Assembly: GCF_000010805.1 (NCBI RefSeq)
Contig: NC_012522.1
Coordinates: 3,782,001 to 3,846,000, forward strand
Length of the DNA stretch: 64,000 nt
Reading direction: 5' to 3'
From: Rhodococcus opacus B4
Lineage (GTDB): Bacteria; Actinomycetota; Actinomycetes; Mycobacteriales; Mycobacteriaceae
The translations under genes were made by a program, and so were the position numbers. Below, one piece after another: positions 11,310-20,422 of the stretch. The first letter of the stretch is position 1. The number at the start of each line of letters is the position of its first letter. The notes under the pieces are model-generated. The model saw only the letters and a list, made by a program, of their open reading frames with translations, did no database searches and was not told the origin of the DNA.

Positions 11310-13832
11310 ATGACCGACACAACGTTGCCGCCGGAGGGACCGGGGCACGACCGCATCGAGCCCGTCGACATTCAGCAGGAGATGCAGAGCAGCTACATCG
11401 ATTACGCGATGAGCGTGATCGTGGGCCGCGCGCTGCCCGACGTGCGGGACGGTCTCAAGCCGGTGCACCGCCGCGTTCTGTACGCGATGTACGACAACGG
11501 TTACCGGCCCGATCGCGGTTATGTGAAGTCTGCGCGACCGGTCGCCGAGACGATGGGTAACTATCACCCGCACGGCGACGCCTCGATCTACGACACGCTC
11601 GTCCGCATGGCCCAGCCGTGGTCGCTGCGGTACCCGCTCGTCGACGGCCAGGGCAACTTCGGTTCCCGCGGGAACGACGGCGCCGCCGCGATGCGGTACA
11701 CCGAGTGCCGGCTGACTCCGCTGGCCATGGAAATGCTCCGGGAGATCGACCACGAGACGGTCGATTTCACCCCGAACTACGACGGTCGTACACAGGAACC
11801 GTCAGTTCTCCCCAGCCGTATCCCCAACCTGTTGATCAATGGTTCCGGCGGTATCGCCGTCGGTATGGCCACCAACATTCCGCCGCACAACCTGCGCGAG
11901 GTCGCCGAGGCCATCTACTGGGCGCTGGAGAACTGGGAGGCCGACGAGGAGTCCACCCTCACCGCGGTCATGGAACGGGTCAAGGGACCCGACTTCCCGA
12001 CGCACGGCCTGATCGTCGGCGGCCAGGGCATCCACGACGCCTACACCACCGGTCGCGGTTCGGTCCGCATGCGCGGTGTGGTGGAGATCGAGGAGGACGC
12101 CAAGGGGCGCACCACGATCGTCATCACGGAACTGCCGTACCAGGTCAACCCGGACAACCTGATCACGTCGATCGCCGAGCAGGTGCGCGACGCGAAGATC
12201 GCAGGCATCTCCGACATCCACGACGAGTCCTCGGACCGCGCGGGCATGCGCATCGTCGTCACCGTCAAGCGTGACGCGGTCGCGAAGGTCGTGCTCAACA
12301 ACCTGTACAAGCACACCCAGCTGCAGACCAGCTTCGGCTGCAACATGCTGTCCATCGTCGACGGCGTGCCGCGCACCCTGCGCCTCGACCAGATGATCCG
12401 GCTGTACGTCGCCCACCAGGTCGAGGTCATCCGCAGGCGCACCGAGTACCTGCTCCGCAAGGCCGAGGAACGCGCTCACATCCTGCGCGGTCTGGTCAAG
12501 GCGCTCGACGCCCTCGACGAGGTCATCGCCCTGATCCGGGCGTCGCAGACCGTCGACATCGCCCGCGCCGGCCTGATCGAGCTGCTCACGGTCGACGAGA
12601 TCCAGGCCGACGCGATCCTCGCGATGCAGCTGCGCCGCCTCGCCGCCCTCGAGCGCCAGAAGATCATCGACGAACTCGCCGAGATCGAGCGGGAGATCGC
12701 CGACCTCAAGGACATCCTCGAGAAGCCCGAGCGTCAGCGCCGGATCGTCCGGGACGAGCTGAAGGAGATCGTCGACAAGCACGGCGACGACCGCCGGACC
12801 CGGATCATCGCGGCCGACGGTGACGTGGCCGACGAGGATCTGATCGCCCGCGAGGACGTCGTCGTCACGATCACCGAGACCGGCTACGCCAAGCGCACCA
12901 AGACCGACCTGTACCGCTCGCAGAAGCGCGGCGGCAAGGGCGTGCAGGGTGCCGGGCTGAAGCAGGACGACATCGTCTCGCACTTCTTCGTCAGCTCCAC
13001 CCACGACTGGCTGCTGTTCTTCACCACGAAGGGTCGCGTGTACCGGGCGAAGGCGTACGAGCTGCCGGAGGCGAGCCGCACGGCCCGCGGACAGCACGTC
13101 GCCAACCTGCTCGCGTTCCAGCCCGACGAGCGCATCCAGAGTGTCATCCAGATCAAGACGTACGAGGACGCGCCCTACCTGGTTCTCGCCACGCGCAACG
13201 GTCTGGTGAAGAAGTCCAAGCTCACCGATTTCGACTCGAACCGCAGCGGCGGCATCGTCGCGATCAACCTGCGTGGCGAGGACGAACTGGTCGGCGCGGT
13301 GCTCTGCTCCTCCGACGACGACCTGCTGCTCGTCTCCGCACAGGGGCAGTCGATCCGGTTCTCCGCCACCGACGAGGCGCTGCGCCCGATGGGACGCGCC
13401 ACCTCCGGTGTCCAGGGCATGCGATTCAACGGCGACGACGAACTGCTGTCGCTCAACGTGGTGCGCGAGGGGACCTACCTGCTGGTGGCGACGTCGGGCG
13501 GCTACTCGAAGCGCACCGGCATGGAGGACTACCCGGTCCAGGGACGCGGCGGAAAGGGTGTACTCACGATTCAATACGACAAGAAACGTGGCACCCTGGT
13601 CGGAGCGCTCATCGTGAACGACGACGACGAGCTCTACGCGATCACGTCGGGCGGTGGCGTCATCCGCACCGCCGCCAAGCAGGTCCGCAAGGCGGGTCGG
13701 CAGACCAAGGGTGTTCGTTTGATGAACCTCGGGGAAGGCGACAACCTGCTCGCGATCGCGCGCAATGCCGACGAACCCGACGAGACCGACGACAACGCCG
13801 AGAGCAGCGGCAAAGGAGCTAAGGAGTCCTAG
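11310..13832 (+). CDS. gyrA: DNA gyrase subunit A
   Basis: 840 residues, ATG 11310 with AGAAGGAG upstream. The catalytic Tyr130 is in MRYTECRL. The quinolone-determining region reads [12 protein letters not shown], with Ser92 and Asp95, so no classical resistance change is present. The C-terminal beta-pinwheel starts after a long coiled coil ([19 protein letters not shown]), and the GyrA box QKRGGKG is at 538-544. The acidic tail ([15 protein letters not shown]) is typical of actinobacteria. With GyrB it introduces negative supercoils. The stop shares one base with the start of the next gene, so the DUF3566 gene is co-transcribed. Confidence 0.98.
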   Translation: MTDTTLPPEGPGHDRIEPVDIQQEMQSSYIDYAMSVIVGRALPDVRDGLKPVHRRVLYAMYDNGYRPDRGYVKSARPVAETMGNYHPHGDASIYDTLVRMAQPWSLRYPLVDGQGNFGSRGNDGAAAMRYTECRLTPLAMEMLREIDHETVDFTPNYDGRTQEPSVLPSRIPNLLINGSGGIAVGMATNIPPHNLREVAEAIYWALENWEADEESTLTAVMERVKGPDFPTHGLIVGGQGIHDAYTTGRGSVRMRGVVEIEEDAKGRTTIVITELPYQVNPDNLITSIAEQVRDAKIAGISDIHDESSDRAGMRIVVTVKRDAVAKVVLNNLYKHTQLQTSFGCNMLSIVDGVPRTLRLDQMIRLYVAHQVEVIRRRTEYLLRKAEERAHILRGLVKALDALDEVIALIRASQTVDIARAGLIELLTVDEIQADAILAMQLRRLAALERQKIIDELAEIEREIADLKDILEKPERQRRIVRDELKEIVDKHGDDRRTRIIAADGDVADEDLIAREDVVVTITETGYAKRTKTDLYRSQKRGGKGVQGAGLKQDDIVSHFFVSSTHDWLLFFTTKGRVYRAKAYELPEASRTARGQHVANLLAFQPDERIQSVIQIKTYEDAPYLVLATRNGLVKKSKLTDFDSNRSGGIVAINLRGEDELVGAVLCSSDDDLLLVSAQGQSIRFSATDEALRPMGRATSGVQGMRFNGDDELLSLNVVREGTYLLVATSGGYSKRTGMEDYPVQGRGGKGVLTIQYDKKRGTLVGALIVNDDDELYAITSGGGVIRTAAKQVRKAGRQTKGVRLMNLGEGDNLLAIARNADEPDETDDNAESSGKGAKES

Positions 13833-15217
13833 TGAGCACTCCCAACCAGCCAGGCAGTGACCGGCAGAGCCCGGGTTCCGCCAATCAGGCGCGACCCGAG
13901 CAGCAGGCCTCCCGCACTCCCGAGAACGGGTCGGCGCGACCGAACCCGCAGCAGGGTTCCGCGCCGCAGGGGCCGCAGGCGTCAGCCGGTCGTGGCCCCG
14001 CTCAGGCGGGGCCGGCTGCCCGGCCGGGCGGTGCTCCCGACGCGAGACCGGATCGGCAGGCTCCGGCCGATCCGGCCCGGTCTCCGTCGACTCCCCAGCA
14101 TCAGGGTCCGCGGACGCAGACCCCGCAGGGCCGGCCCGTGCCGCCGCAGCAGGGTCAGGCTCCGAACCAGCAGGCCCCCGGGCATCAGGCCCCGCCCCAG
14201 CAGGCTCCCGGTAACCGGGCGCCCGCGGGCGGTGCGCCCACCGAATCCATCCGCGGAAATCAGGCGCCGCCGTGGCAGCGCGGAATGCAGCGTGAGCCGC
14301 AGACCAACCTGAAGCGGCCCCTGCAGGGCGGGGCGGGAGCCAAGCAGGCCTCGCGCCCGGAGGGGCAGAACCCGGCCGCCGGTGCGGGAACAGCGGCCGC
14401 GGGTGCCGCGGCAGCGAAGGCTGCCGGCGGTTCGCAGACCACCTCGCCGCAGAAGTCGCAGCCCGAGGGCGCACCCCAGGGGCAGCGGCCGCAGGGCGGA
14501 CAGAACCCGGGTGCTCCCACCCAGGCCGTCCCCACGCAGAAGTCGCCGGCAGCGAACTCGTCCGCTCCGGCGAAGGGTCAGCCCACGCAGAAGCAGGAAT
14601 CCAATCGCGCAGCGTCCGGTGCGGCCTCCACCGCGGCGGTCGGTGCGGTGTCCGGTGCGGCCGCGGCGGGGGCCGTGACGCAGCGGGAGTCGGCCAAGGC
14701 GAAGGCGTCCGCGATCGACGGACCGACCCGGCACATCAACCGGGACGTACTCCCCAAGGACATGCCGGACCTGTCCGAGGCCAAGCACCCCCTGCCGGGG
14801 GCGGCGCCGACGGGTCAGCAGCCGAAGATCGCCGTGGCCCCGCAGCGGGTCGAGGAGGGCGAGGCGCTCCGCGCGACGGTGCAGGTCCGCAAGATCGACC
14901 CGTGGTCGACGCTGAAGATCTCGTCCGTCATCTCGGTGTCGCTGTTCTTCGTGTGGATGGTGGCCGTCGGTCTGCTGTACGTCGTCCTGGACGGGATGGG
15001 CGTGTGGGACCGGCTGAACAACGCGTTCACCGACATCGTCGCGGAGTCGAGTTCCGACGGGCTCGTGACGGCCGGGCAGGTCTTCGGATACGCCGCCGTC
15101 ATCGGCCTCGCCAACATGGTGCTCTTCACCGCGCTGGCGACGATCGGAGCGTTCATCTACAACCTGTGTTCAGACCTCGTCGGGGGCGTCGAAGTGACGC
15201 TCGCGGACCGGGACTGA
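13832..15217 (+). CDS. DUF3566 membrane protein with long disordered N-terminus
   Basis: 461 residues, GTG 13832 overlapping the gyrA stop. Roughly 300 N-terminal residues are a Pro/Gln/Gly/Ala-rich disordered region (for example [17 protein letters not shown]). The conserved DUF3566 domain is at the C-terminus: [14 protein letters not shown], one membrane helix with [19 protein letters not shown], a short extracytoplasmic part, and a second helix before [16 protein letters not shown]. It matches the gene directly after gyrA in mycobacteria (Rv0007 by position). Function is unknown; the conserved link to gyrA suggests a housekeeping envelope or division role. The low-complexity region is longer than in many relatives. 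Confidence 0.88.
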   Translation: MSTPNQPGSDRQSPGSANQARPEQQASRTPENGSARPNPQQGSAPQGPQASAGRGPAQAGPAARPGGAPDARPDRQAPADPARSPSTPQHQGPRTQTPQGRPVPPQQGQAPNQQAPGHQAPPQQAPGNRAPAGGAPTESIRGNQAPPWQRGMQREPQTNLKRPLQGGAGAKQASRPEGQNPAAGAGTAAAGAAAAKAAGGSQTTSPQKSQPEGAPQGQRPQGGQNPGAPTQAVPTQKSPAANSSAPAKGQPTQKQESNRAASGAASTAAVGAVSGAAAAGAVTQRESAKAKASAIDGPTRHINRDVLPKDMPDLSEAKHPLPGAAPTGQQPKIAVAPQRVEEGEALRATVQVRKIDPWSTLKISSVISVSLFFVWMVAVGLLYVVLDGMGVWDRLNNAFTDIVAESSSDGLVTAGQVFGYAAVIGLANMVLFTALATIGAFIYNLCSDLVGGVEVTLADRD

Positions 15218-15271
15218 GCGCGGAAACCGAGAGGGACTGAGCTGGGAAAAGAGCGTCCCGCCGGACCGGTT

Positions 15272-15301
15272 TTGGTAGTTGCCGGTCCGGTGGGGTAATC
15301 T
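15272..15301 (+). promoter_or_regulatory. probable promoter of the tRNA-Ile/tRNA-Ala cluster, with inverted repeat
   Basis: TTGGTA at 15272-15277 and TAATCT at 15296-15301 are 18 bp apart, about 48 bp upstream of tRNA-Ile. The -35 element sits inside a 9-bp inverted repeat, CCGGACCGG at 15261-15269 and CCGGTCCGG at 15282-15290. The repeat could be the terminator of the DUF3566 gene or an operator on the tRNA promoter. Confidence 0.4.
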
Positions 15302-15348
15302 TCCGACTCGGTTCAGGGAACTGTGCGAGATGAGTTTCCAGACTTCAG

Positions 15349-15422
15349 GGGCCTATAGCTCAGGCGGTTAGAGCGCTTCGCTGATAACGAAGAGGTCGGA
15401 GGTTCAAGTCCTCCTAGGCCCA
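15349..15422 (+). tRNA. ileT: tRNA-Ile (GAT)
   Basis: A 74-nt cloverleaf. The acceptor GGGCCTA (15349-15355) pairs with TAGGCCC (15415-15421), and the discriminator A is at 15422. The anticodon loop CTGATAA places GAT at 15383-15385 over a CTTCG/CGAAG stem. The T arm contains GGTTCAAGTCC. CCA is not encoded. Confidence 0.97.
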
Positions 15423-15450
15423 CTCCTGGTGCCGGTGAAAGGTCAGTCGC

Positions 15451-15552
15451 ATGAAGGTCCTCCTGTTCGTGGGAGCCGGAGTGCTGGTGGCAATCGGACT
15501 GTCCAAGTTGCTCCGCGGCAACGAGGTGTGGCACGAGGTAACGGGGCCTTAG
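15451..15552 (+). CDS. DLW-39-family-like microprotein between the tRNA genes
   Basis: 33 residues. ATG 15451 follows a weak GAAAGG site at 15437-15442. One hydrophobic segment (VLLFVGAGVLVAIGLSKLL) is followed by RGNEVWHEVTGP. Short proteins with one membrane segment and a D/E-L/V-W motif near the end, encoded beside the tRNA-Ile/tRNA-Ala pair, are known in actinobacteria as the DLW-39 family; EVW stands where DLW would be. The TAG stop (15550-15552) lies inside the first ten nucleotides of tRNA-Ala, so translation and tRNA processing share sequence. Function is unknown. The family call rests on position and motif, recalled from memory. Confidence 0.7.
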   Translation: MKVLLFVGAGVLVAIGLSKLLRGNEVWHEVTGP

Positions 15553-15615
15553 CTCAGTTGGTAGAGCGCTGCCTTTGCAAGGCAGATGTCAGGAGTTCGA
15601 ATCTCCTAGGCTCCA
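15543..15615 (+). tRNA. alaT: tRNA-Ala (TGC)
   Basis: A 73-nt cloverleaf. GGGGCCT (15543-15549) pairs with AGGCTCC (15608-15614) with one G-U pair, and the discriminator A is at 15615. The anticodon loop TTTGCAA gives TGC at 15576-15578 over CTGCC/GGCAG. CCA is not encoded. Its 5' end overlaps the microprotein stop codon. Confidence 0.97.
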
Positions 15616-15632
15616 CAATTTCAAAGATCTGA

Positions 15633-15670
15633 CAGTGTGCCCCGGATTCGGAAGAGTCCGGGGCACACTG
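15633..15670 (+). terminator. 14-bp-stem hairpin ending the tRNA cluster
   Basis: CAGTGTGCCCCGGA at 15633-15646 is perfectly complementary to TCCGGGGCACACTG at 15657-15670, with a 10-nt loop, 17 bp after tRNA-Ala. It is a strong intrinsic-type hairpin without a T-run. Confidence 0.75.
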
Positions 15671-15690
15671 CTGTGCGGTCCCTTATCGGG

Positions 15691-15709
15691 TGAGGTTACC
15701 CTTACTTCA
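15691..15709 (+). promoter_or_regulatory. IdeR/DtxR-like iron box at the start of the siderophore-interacting gene
   Basis: TGAGGTTACCCTTACTTCA matches the 19-bp IdeR consensus TTAGGTWAGSCTWACCTAA at 15 of 19 positions. Its last base is the A of the ATG start codon of the next gene. IdeR bound here with iron would block transcription or initiation, so the gene is likely expressed under iron limitation. Confidence 0.65.
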
Positions 15710-16542
15710 TGACCGCACTCGATCCCGGAGCCCGTGACCGTCTCGACCCGCGCAGCCGCGTCGCATCTCACCACCGGACGGGGGAGGGAACCGCGCGAAT
15801 CGGTTACCCGATCGGAGTCCGCACGGTCACGGTCCGTGCGCGCGAGTACGTCACGCCCCGCATGGTGCGCCTGACGATCGGGGGTCCCGGACTCGACGGG
15901 TTCCACACCTATCAGGCCGACGATCACGTCAAGATCGTGTTCCCCGATGCGGACGGCACCCGCCGCATCCCGGTGGTGAACGACGAGATGATGCTCGACT
16001 GGCCGCGACCGCTCCCGACCAGCCGTAAGTACACCGTCCGGCGCTACGACGCCGATACCCTCGAACTCGACCTGGACTTCGTGCTGCACGACGGTGGGCT
16101 CGCGTCGTCCTGGGCGATGACGGTCGAGATCGGCGACGACGTGACCATCGCAGGCCCGCCCGGCGCGAAGGCATTCGCCCACAACTTCGACCACTACGTC
16201 TTCGCCGTCGATTCCACGGCGATCCCCGCGGTCGCGCGGTGGCTCGACGAGTCCCCGGCCGACGTGTCGGCGCACGTCGTGATCGAGACCGACGACGCCG
16301 TCGAGCACGGCTACCCGCTGGCCGCGCGCGACAACGTGAACGTGACGTGGCTCGTTCGCGACGGCAGTGAGTCCACCCTGGCGTCGACGGTGCAGTCGCT
16401 CGCGCTGCCCGGCGGCCGCACGTTCCTGTTCGCGGCAGGCGAGGCGAACGATATCAAGCCGTTGCGCGCGTGGAGCAAGGACCGGGTGGAGTCGCTGTTC
16501 ACGGGTTACTGGAAACGCGGAGTCGCCGGTCTGGACGACTGA
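15709..16542 (+). CDS. siderophore-interacting FAD-binding reductase (ViuB/SIP family)
   Basis: 277 residues, ATG 15709. SIP-family features: an N-terminal flavin domain with VRAREYVTPRMVRLTIGG and YQADDHVKIVFP, the FAD-binding SRKYTVRRYD, then FVLHDGGLASSWA and IAGPPG, and a C-terminal siderophore-interacting domain with AVDSTAIPAVARWL and FLFAAGEANDIKPLRAW. Members reduce ferric siderophores in the cytoplasm to release iron. The IdeR-like box overlapping the start supports iron control. No transporter or siderophore synthesis genes are nearby. Confidence 0.92.
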   Translation: MTALDPGARDRLDPRSRVASHHRTGEGTARIGYPIGVRTVTVRAREYVTPRMVRLTIGGPGLDGFHTYQADDHVKIVFPDADGTRRIPVVNDEMMLDWPRPLPTSRKYTVRRYDADTLELDLDFVLHDGGLASSWAMTVEIGDDVTIAGPPGAKAFAHNFDHYVFAVDSTAIPAVARWLDESPADVSAHVVIETDDAVEHGYPLAARDNVNVTWLVRDGSESTLASTVQSLALPGGRTFLFAAGEANDIKPLRAWSKDRVESLFTGYWKRGVAGLDD

Positions 16543-16561
16543 CCGGTCCTACACTCGCATC

Positions 16562-17152
16562 ATGACGACGGCCCGGCCCGCACTCGCCCGGAGGGCGGCC
16601 GTCGCCGCGGCGCTGCTCGGACTGCTGACGGCGGGTGGTGCCGCCCCCGCGAGTGCGCAGACCCGCCCGCTGCAACCGATGGTCGAGGCGGTGTCGCTGC
16701 GCCTGGCCACGGCAGACACGGTGGCGTCCGCGAAGTGGGGCACGCCGTCGCCGATCGACGATCCCGCGCGCGAGGCGCAGGTGCTGGGGGCGGTCGCCAC
16801 TCAGGCGGTCGACGAGGGCCTCAGCGCGCCGAGGGTGCAGCAGATCTTCCGGGACCAGATCGAGGCCAACAAGGCGGTGCAGCGCGCGCTGTTCTCCTGG
16901 TGGAGCGTCGCGCCGGGGGCGGCGCCGACCGTCCGGCCCGACCTGACGCAGGTCCGCCCGGTCATCGACCGCCAGAACACGGACATCCTCCTGCAGTTGC
17001 GTGAGCAGCAGGCCGTGCTCGCGGGTCCGGGTTGCGTGCCCGCTCTCGTCGACGCCGCGGTCGCGGTGGCGGCCGAGCAGCGCCTCGACGCGCTGCATCA
17101 GGCGACGCTGGCCCGCGCACTCGTGTCGATCTGCGGCGCAGTCCGCGAATGA
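16562..17152 (+). CDS. secreted chorismate mutase (AroQ-gamma type)
   Basis: 196 residues, ATG 16562, 19 bp after the SIP stop. A signal peptide with RR near the start and a likely AxA cleavage after residue 32 (GGAAPASA) precedes an all-helical domain of about 160 residues. The helix with VASAKWGTPSPIDDPAREAQVL carries the K and D/E contacts typical of the family, followed by FRDQIEANKAVQ. A single Cys pair could form a disulfide, as in the secreted mycobacterial enzyme (Rv1885c class). The reaction is chorismate to prephenate, here outside the cytoplasmic membrane. The physiological role of exported chorismate mutase is not settled. Confidence 0.85.
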   Translation: MTTARPALARRAAVAAALLGLLTAGGAAPASAQTRPLQPMVEAVSLRLATADTVASAKWGTPSPIDDPAREAQVLGAVATQAVDEGLSAPRVQQIFRDQIEANKAVQRALFSWWSVAPGAAPTVRPDLTQVRPVIDRQNTDILLQLREQQAVLAGPGCVPALVDAAVAVAAEQRLDALHQATLARALVSICGAVRE

Positions 17153-17202
17153 CTGGCCGTTTCGCCATGGTCCGCCAAGATATCGCCAACTAGACTCGGG
17201 GG

Positions 17203-18174
17203 ATGATCTCCAAGGTCGCGACACTGCTCCTCGACCGGGTGTCGATGTTCGAGTTCGGTGTGGTCTGCGAGGTGTTCGGCATCGACCGCACCGAATACGG
17301 AGTGCCGGCATTCGATTTCCGGATCTGCGGGATCCGTCCCGGCGAACCTCTCGTGTCGGTCACCCCCGGTCTGACGCTCGCGGCCGGATACGGGCTGGAC
17401 TCGCTGCGGGACGCGGATCTCGTCGTGGTCCCGCCGCCGGGGTCGCAGGCCGGCTTCCCCGCGGAGGCGCTCGACGCCGTACGCGCGGCCGCGGAGGCCG
17501 GTGCCACGGTCCTCAGCCTGTGCTCCGGTGCGTTCCTGCTCGGCGAGGCGGGACTGCTGGACGGGCGCAAGTGCACCACCCACTGGGGGTACGTCGAGGA
17601 ACTGGCCGCCCGGTTCCCGACGGCGGTGGTCGACCCGGACGTCCTGTTCGTCGACGAGGGCAACCTCGTCACCAGCGCCGGCACCGCGGCCGGTATCGAC
17701 GCCTGCCTGCACGTGGTGCGCCGGGAGCTCGGTTCCACGGTGGCCAACACGATCGCCCGCCGGATGGTCGTGCCGCCGCAACGCGACGGCGGGCAGCGGC
17801 AGTTCATCGAGCAGCCGGTGGTGGCGTGCACGTCGGACAGTCTGAGCGAGACGATGGCGTGGATGAGCGAGAACCTCGAGTTGCCGCACACGGTCGACGA
17901 GCTCGCGGCCCGCTCGTCCATGTCGTCACGGACGTTCGCGCGCAAGTTCGCGGCCGAGACGGGCACCACCCCGGTCAAGTGGCTGACGACGCAGCGCGTC
18001 CTCTACGCCCGGCAGCTACTCGAGGGCACCGACCTCGGACTCGAGGCGATCTCGAGGCGCACCGGATTCGGTTCCGGTGCGCTACTACGCCACCACTTCA
18101 ACCGGGTGGTCGGTGTCGCGCCCGGCGACTACCGTCGCCGGTTCGGCTGCAACACAGCCGAACTCACGCAATGA
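17203..18174 (+). CDS. GlxA/FtrA-type transcriptional regulator (DJ-1/PfpI plus AraC HTH)
   Basis: 323 residues, ATG 17203. The N-terminal half is a DJ-1/PfpI fold with the nucleophile-elbow-like LSLCSGAFLLGEAGLL and THWGY. The C-terminal half has two AraC helix-turn-helix units, the first in HTVDELAARSSMSSRTFARKF and the second in LEAISRRTGFGSGALLRHHF, ending in GVAPGDYRRRF. Regulators of this architecture control small catabolic or stress genes. The target here is not obvious. The last 11 bp overlap the 3' end of the convergent secreted-protein gene. Confidence 0.92.
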   Translation: MISKVATLLLDRVSMFEFGVVCEVFGIDRTEYGVPAFDFRICGIRPGEPLVSVTPGLTLAAGYGLDSLRDADLVVVPPPGSQAGFPAEALDAVRAAAEAGATVLSLCSGAFLLGEAGLLDGRKCTTHWGYVEELAARFPTAVVDPDVLFVDEGNLVTSAGTAAGIDACLHVVRRELGSTVANTIARRMVVPPQRDGGQRQFIEQPVVACTSDSLSETMAWMSENLELPHTVDELAARSSMSSRTFARKFAAETGTTPVKWLTTQRVLYARQLLEGTDLGLEAISRRTGFGSGALLRHHFNRVVGVAPGDYRRRFGCNTAELTQ

Positions 18175-18628
18175 ACGTGCCGATAGCCGGGTTCGCCTGG
18201 CAGATCGGGCTGCTGCCGAAGTTGATCGACCCGAAGGCCGTGGCCACCACGTTCCCGACGCCGGTGTTCACCGTCGCGGACAGGAACGGGTAGACGCCGC
18301 CGAGATTCACGATCCCCGAGCGTCCGCTGTCGGTGTTGACCCAGGCGACGGTGACCTGCGCGGCTGCCGGAATCGGGGGCGCGGCGGGGTGCGACTCGAA
18401 GCGGATGTCGCCGTCCGCGATCGGCGGGACCGCCTCCGGCCCGGACTGTCCGGTGAGCGCCGTCAACGACATCAAGCTGCCCTGGTTCGGACATCCGATG
18501 GTGAGGGCCGGTCCACCGAAGGGGTGGGGTGGGTCGGCGCCGGCGGGGCCGGCCGTCAGCAGGGCCGCGGTGGCGGCGACCGGAAACGCGAAAACGGCGA
18601 TGCGATGGGCGATACGTGTGGCGGTCAT
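18164..18628 (-). CDS. small secreted protein of unknown function
   Basis: 154 residues; ATG at 18628 with a GAGGAG site. A signal peptide is clear (IAVFAFPVAATAALLTAGPAGA, cut after AGA). The mature part of about 120 residues has two Cys (GCPNQG and PICQAN) and the short block VTVAWVNTDSGRSG. No family was recognised. It has the look of small exported proteins of mycolata with one disulfide. It converges on and overlaps the GlxA-type regulator by 11 bp and is read away from the hydrolase gene that follows, so it is probably a single-gene unit. Confidence 0.75.
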   Translation of the reverse strand: MTATRIAHRIAVFAFPVAATAALLTAGPAGADPPHPFGGPALTIGCPNQGSLMSLTALTGQSGPEAVPPIADGDIRFESHPAAPPIPAAAQVTVAWVNTDSGRSGIVNLGGVYPFLSATVNTGVGNVVATAFGSINFGSSPICQANPAIGTFIA

Positions 18629-18744
18629 GTCTGCTCCTCGGAACGGATTCTCGCGCTGGTGCGCATCTGCCTGCGGGATACCCCTGGTACAAGCCGTGAA
18701 ACGAAGACAGGACAGCAGGTCGTATGTCCAACTAGGATGCGCTG

Positions 18745-20418
18745 ATGCCGGACACCGCGCGTTCCGTCCCCGCCCGTCTGCGGGACGGTGGCGTGCGCTA
18801 CGCGCGGTCGCTGCACCCCGTCGGGCTCGCGTTCGCGTTGCTGTTCTTCGTGTGGTCGATGACGCCGTCGTTGCTGCCGCGACCGTGGTACCTGCAGGCG
18901 GTGGCCACGGGCATCAGCCTGGCCACGGGCTACGGCATCGGATGCTTCGTCGCCTGGGTGGTGCGCAGGTGCGGGGTCGAACCGAACTTCTCGCCGAAGA
19001 CCCGCAGGATCGGCTGGTGGACACTGCTGGGCGCCGCCGTGGTCCTGGTACCCACCTTCCTGGTGCTGGGGTCGTGGTGGCAGCAGATCGTCCGCGAACT
19101 GGTCGGGGCAGACCACGCGAACCGCTCCTACTACCTGCTGATCCTGGTGATGTCGTTCGCCGTCGCGGCACTGCTGCTGGCCGCGGGCCGAGGCCTCCGG
19201 AGCGCCGCGCGGCGGCTGACCGCCGTCGGATTGCGGTACGTGCCCGCACCCGTCGCGAAGATCGCGAGCGTCGTCGTGCTGGTCGCCGTCCTGTTCCTCG
19301 TCGTCAACGGCGCGCTCTACGCGGGCCTGCTCGCCCTCGCCAACGGCAGCCTCGCCGCCGCCGACCACGACACGGCCGCAGGCGTCACCGAGCCGACCGC
19401 CCCGGAACGGTCCGGCTCACCGGACTCGGCGGAACCCTGGAACTCACTGGGCAAGGAGGGGCGCACGTTCGTCGCCGGTGGTCCGTCCGCCGCAGACATC
19501 ACCGCCCTCACCGGACGCCCGGCTCTCACACCGATCCGCACATACGCGGGTCGCGACTCCGCAGGCACCGTCCAGGAGGTCGCGGAGCACGTGGTCGCCG
19601 AACTGAAACGCACCGGCGCGTACGACCGCGCCGTGCTGGCCGTCGCCACGACCACCGGTCGCGGCTGGGTCAACCAGGACGTCGCCTCCTCGCTGGAGTA
19701 CCTGTACGACGGCGACACCGCGATCGCGTCGATGCAGTATTCGTTCCTCCCCAGCCCGCTCGCGTTCATCGCGGACCGGGAGACCCCGATGGTGGCGGGC
19801 CGGGCGTTGTTCGAGGCCGTCTACGCCGAATGGGCCGCGTTGCCGCAGGAGTCGCGGCCGAAGCTGGTGGTGTTCGGGGAGAGTCTCGGCTCGTACGGGG
19901 GACAGGCCGCGTTCGTCGGCGGGCAGGACATGCTGGCCCGCGTCGACGGCGCACTGTGGGTGGGCACCCCGAACTTCACCGAACAGTGGACGCGGATCAC
20001 CGAGAACCGCGATCCGGGCTCGTTCGAGCGGGTGCCGGTGATCGAGGACGGCGCGGGGATCCGTTTCGCCGGAGACCCCGCCGACCTCGAACTCGACGGT
20101 CCGTGGGGCGAGCGCCGGGTGGTGTACTGGCAGCACGCCGGCGACCCCATCACCTGGTGGTCGTTCGACCTGTTGCTGAACCGCCCCGACTGGCTTCGCG
20201 AGCCGCACGGTCCGGACGTGGATCCCGGAATGCGGTGGATCCCATTCGTGACGTTCTGGCAGGTCACCCTGGACATGGTGTTCTCGGCGGACGTGCCGCC
20301 CGGCCACGGGCACAACTACGGAGAGGACGCCGTCGACATGTGGGCGGCGATCCTGCAACCCCCGGGCTGGACGCCGGACGACACCGAGCGTGCGCGCGCC
20401 GCGCTGGCCGGGGAGTGA
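18745..20418 (+). CDS. membrane-anchored alpha/beta hydrolase (PF10081-type)
   Basis: 557 residues, ATG 18745. Five or so N-terminal membrane helices (for example FALLFFVWSMTPSLL and IASVVVLVAVLFLVVNG) precede a large catalytic domain after about residue 230. The nucleophile elbow reads VVFGESLGSYGG. An Asp-rich block VYWQHAGDPITWWS and a late HGHNYGEDAVD may supply the acid and His. Actinobacteria often carry this family, named alpha/beta-hydrolase with N-terminal membrane domain; a lipid or cell-wall ester substrate is likely but unknown. Convergent with the CwsA-like gene, with only four bases between stops. Confidence 0.85.
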   Translation: MPDTARSVPARLRDGGVRYARSLHPVGLAFALLFFVWSMTPSLLPRPWYLQAVATGISLATGYGIGCFVAWVVRRCGVEPNFSPKTRRIGWWTLLGAAVVLVPTFLVLGSWWQQIVRELVGADHANRSYYLLILVMSFAVAALLLAAGRGLRSAARRLTAVGLRYVPAPVAKIASVVVLVAVLFLVVNGALYAGLLALANGSLAAADHDTAAGVTEPTAPERSGSPDSAEPWNSLGKEGRTFVAGGPSAADITALTGRPALTPIRTYAGRDSAGTVQEVAEHVVAELKRTGAYDRAVLAVATTTGRGWVNQDVASSLEYLYDGDTAIASMQYSFLPSPLAFIADRETPMVAGRALFEAVYAEWAALPQESRPKLVVFGESLGSYGGQAAFVGGQDMLARVDGALWVGTPNFTEQWTRITENRDPGSFERVPVIEDGAGIRFAGDPADLELDGPWGERRVVYWQHAGDPITWWSFDLLLNRPDWLREPHGPDVDPGMRWIPFVTFWQVTLDMVFSADVPPGHGHNYGEDAVDMWAAILQPPGWTPDDTERARAALAGE

Positions 20419-20422
20419 GAAG

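Noticed and set aside
11570..11595. Possible quinolone-resistance change in gyrA
   Set aside because: The region reads [12 protein letters not shown] with Ser and Asp at the key positions, which is the sensitive form.
11802..14474. An 890-codon minus-strand open frame opposite gyrA and the DUF3566 gene
   Set aside because: Spans two real genes and has no conserved content; composition is that of an antisense shadow.
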